64,000 nucleotides of DNA from Lepidostoma basale (Eukaryota > Arthropoda > Insecta > Trichoptera > Lepidostomatidae): positions 186,001 through 250,000 of the forward strand of contig JAHDVF020000251.1 in assembly GCA_022606425.2 (NCBI GenBank), in the 5' to 3' direction. The stretch's first letter is position 1. The number at the start of each line of letters is the position of its first letter. The position numbers were made by a program, and so were the translations under genes. Positions 61,911 through 64,000 of the stretch are shown here, piece after piece. Under the pieces are notes generated by a model, which was given only the letters and a program-made list of their open reading frames with translations, was not told the DNA's origin and searched no databases.

Positions 61911-62527
61911 ATCAAATTAATCAGATTAAAAGGTTTTATTTGTTTTATCGTTTTTGTAAAGAATTTTGACAGGTGTAGAAATAAATTTTTCATTTGTTCC
62001 AATAACAATTTGAATAATTTCTTCAATATTATTTTTAAGTTCTTGCTGGTTAAGTGCCTTATTACAGATAATTAAAAAAATGGTGGATACGTGTAACATA
62101 AATTAAATAAACACAAAAGTCCGGATTGTCCAAGTCAACATGTGCAACATCGAAAAAAACATTATGTGTTATTACATTATGTGCTAAATTAAAAAACAGT
62201 GGATACGTGGAACATATTATAAATTAAATAGACAATATGTGCACCGTCTAAAAAGAACATTTTGTGTAAAATTATTTTTATTTTGTTATTTTATTTTATA
62301 TCATTGTATTTTATATTATTTGTTTTAGATTTATTTTGTGGGTGTTGGACGATCGAAGTGTGCGCGGGAGATGCCTATTGGTGGCGATGAGGTTCGCAAC
62401 CCATCACACCGCGCCTCCCGCGGGGCGAAAAGAGAAGGATGGAGTGCCGCATCAGTAAAAGTGTGACAGTCCATTCTCTCTGCTTACACTTTCGGGGAGA
62501 CGGCGTGATGGTTAGTTAGTTAGTTAG
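61911..62527 (+). mobile_element. Non-autonomous retroposon with family B 3' end, apparently full length, 16-bp target-site duplication
   Basis: The exact 16-bp TTAATTTGACAAATTA is at 61895-61910 and 62528-62543. The 617-bp insert has an AT-rich 5' part containing two copies of a GTGGATACGTG...CATAAATTAAAT(A) unit (about 62088 and 62205), then TTTTGTGGGTGTTGGACGAT, the GC-richer body with GAGGTTCGCAACCC (one mismatch to a B-box), and the family B terminal block with (GTTA)n. No ORF. It likely borrows the family B RT through the shared 3' end. Confidence 0.75.
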
Positions 62528-62699
62528 TTAATTTGACAAATTAGCCTAATTATTATTATGCATATAGCATGAACTGCCTTTTATATGAAGAATATCTTCA
62601 GCAAACAAGTGAAAAACAGTTGTAATTCATTCATTGTATGGAAATTTAAATTTTGCCTCTTCGGTGTCCGCCTTATGGCAATTCAAATTTTTTTTTTTT

Positions 62700-62975
62700 T
62701 AATTCCAGGGCCCAAAATTGATGAATCAAAGATCGGACCAAAGTTGCCGATGCAGCGTGTAAAATAACTAATGTTTAAATGGAATGGGATCGGTCATAAA
62801 GCAAGGACAACGGGTGATAAGATCTTCTGGCCTGGAGTGGCGAAAGAGAAACAGCTACACAAATTCTGGCAGATCACAAGCAAGATGGTCTGATGACATT
62901 AAACGAGTGGCAGGAGGTCAATGGCGCAGAGCGGCGAGGGATACAGTTGTGGAAGTCGGGAAGGGAGGCTTTTGT
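62700..62975 (+). pseudogene. Family C-like LINE 3' end, copy 2
   Basis: Frame 62784-63110: GSVIKQGQRVIRSSGLEWRK, GRSQARWSDDIKRVAGGQWR, RAARDTVVEVGKGGFCS. 'GRPxxRWxDDIKRVAGxxWxxxAxDR' is the family's C-terminal signature. Preceding KWNGIGHKARTTGDK is in another frame. Confidence 0.68.
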
Positions 62976-63394
62976 AGTATTATCATCTATATTACTATTC
63001 CACGCCAGCGGACTCGCAGTGCCGAAATCACGATCGTAGAAACTTACTTTATTGGCTCTGATGTGAATTTCATGGACAACAAAATCAAGAGTTTTGTTTC
63101 TTTAATATAATGAATGTTTTCTGCAAATGTGATATAATATTGTTTATTTGATTATTAAATTTCATATAAAATATTCAAAAAATAGTTTTTCAATTACATT
63201 AGTAATATGTATTCAAGTTTATAATTCACAGCGAGTTTGCTTGGATTGAAACTTTGTTTTAAAGATATAGACACACATTTTTGCATCCATACACATGGCA
63301 TTTAATCCAATAAATAAACAAATTGTTATTGAACTTTAATTGTATTTGTTTAATATATATTGGGTTTATTTATGTACTCGAATTTAGCAATAGC
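62976..63394. other. AT-rich spacer
   Basis: No feature recognised before the Helitron-like terminus. Confidence 0.35.
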
Positions 63395-63417
63395 GAAGCG
63401 TTGCCGGGTCAGCTAGT

Positions 63418-64000
63418 TATGTTATATTTCTTGCGTTCTCTTCATTACTACGGCCTTCCCATCCCTATGCTATAGCACGAAGGTTTGTAGAATATTCTAT
63501 GACCCGAGCGGCGCGGCATGGCGGTTAAAAGTTGAAAAGCTCTATGGAATAATTGACAGCGGCTCTGGAGGATCGTCTGCTGAGTGTACAGAAATAACAT
63601 ACGATACTTACACGGGGACAAAAGACCATTACACTCACCGTATCTCTATAGAATTCTTAAACGATTCGTCTATTATTGGAAAGACTCCTGATATTGTATC
63701 TGCTCTTGGGTATTATCATTAATTACTATAAGTTCACATAATACACTGTAAAATGTTCACGTATAACTTTCTGCGCCTAATGTAAGTATCTCATCTTAAT
63801 ATTTTCCGCACAACTTGAGTAATCAATAATCATACATAATGATCAATCAATGTCACCATCTTATTAATACATAATCGAACATTTATATAAATAAACTACC
63901 TCATTATCGGATGCAGCTTTGAGGCGAAGCGTTCAACAAGGTTACTTCTTTCAAATTATTTTCACTAAATACACACCCTTTATAAGTAGAATTTTTTAAA
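63418..64000. other. Unassigned end of window
   Basis: A GC-richer patch (63500-63640) shows no exon, LINE or ribozyme motif that I recognise. Confidence 0.35.

Larger units (their letters stand above)
59332..63417 (+). mobile_element. Possible Helitron-like composite region
   Basis: The left end is TCTATC(TATC)nTATATAAATAAAA, followed by GGCAATCTTCCGGGTGTGTG; the right end is AGCGAAGCGTTGCCGGGTCAGCTAGT. TC...CTAGT termini fit Helitrons, and the right end matches 11945-11972. The 4.1 kb between contains LINE fragments and other insertions and no Rep/helicase. Whether the two ends belong to one element is not shown. Confidence 0.35.

Noticed and set aside
1..64000. CRISPR array, bacterial operon or prophage
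   Set aside because: No regularly spaced repeats or bacterial gene organisation; splice sites, SINEs and LINE ends show a eukaryotic genome.

Overview
The window looks like an intronic or intergenic stretch of an insect genome, most likely a moth or butterfly. It is AT-rich and made almost entirely of decayed transposable elements. Only one convincing host-gene segment was found: a 130-bp exon at 19652-19781 with intact splice sites. It encodes the C-terminal half of a C1 zinc finger of the MgcRacGAP/tumbleweed type. I found no other exon of that gene here, so its introns, if the gene is intact, would be at least about 19.6 kb upstream and 44 kb downstream. The lepidopteran assignment is an inference from the style of the repeats and was not tested by any search.

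Most other recognisable coding sequence is 5'-truncated 3' ends of non-LTR retrotransposons. I use working names. Family A ends in (GAA)n and has a 'TYGIE-RADT ... GRPPKRW' C-terminus. Family B, the commonest with more than 25 pieces, ends in (GTTA)n or (GTT)n and has a 'RWFGHMERM ... GRPRKTWHDQI ... MTRCMNVEEA' C-terminus. Family C ends in 'LKWxWAGHxxR ... WMQxAQDRxxW'. Several CR1/Jockey-like C-termini are also present. None is a full element. Several B copies are flanked by 11-16 bp target-site duplications, which shows insertion by retrotransposition. A non-autonomous element shares the 3' end of family B. Six copies of a tRNA-derived SINE and three of a short retroposon (one flanked by a 17-bp repeat) complete the retroposon layer.

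DNA transposons are represented by a 918-bp hAT derivative (8397-9314) with an exact 8-bp target duplication, a pogo/Tigger-like remnant (27744-28446), Helitron-like 3' termini ending in CTAGT (11972 and 63417) and a foldback MITE family with more than ten copies. One copy (50345-50527) is an almost perfect 81-bp-arm palindrome.

The most notable layer is a set of about twenty hammerhead-ribozyme-like motifs on both strands, in several sequence-unrelated subfamilies. They share the order CUGANGA, one unpaired base, helix II, GAAA, a 2-3 bp helix III, and GUC, usually followed by a helix I that closes the motif. They sit in small, often palindromic elements with outward- or inward-facing pairs of motifs. 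This fits Penelope-like retroelement terminal repeats, which are known to carry small hammerheads, although no Penelope reverse transcriptase or GIY-YIG domain was seen. The elements do not form a gene network; the window is best read as nested insertions around one exon.
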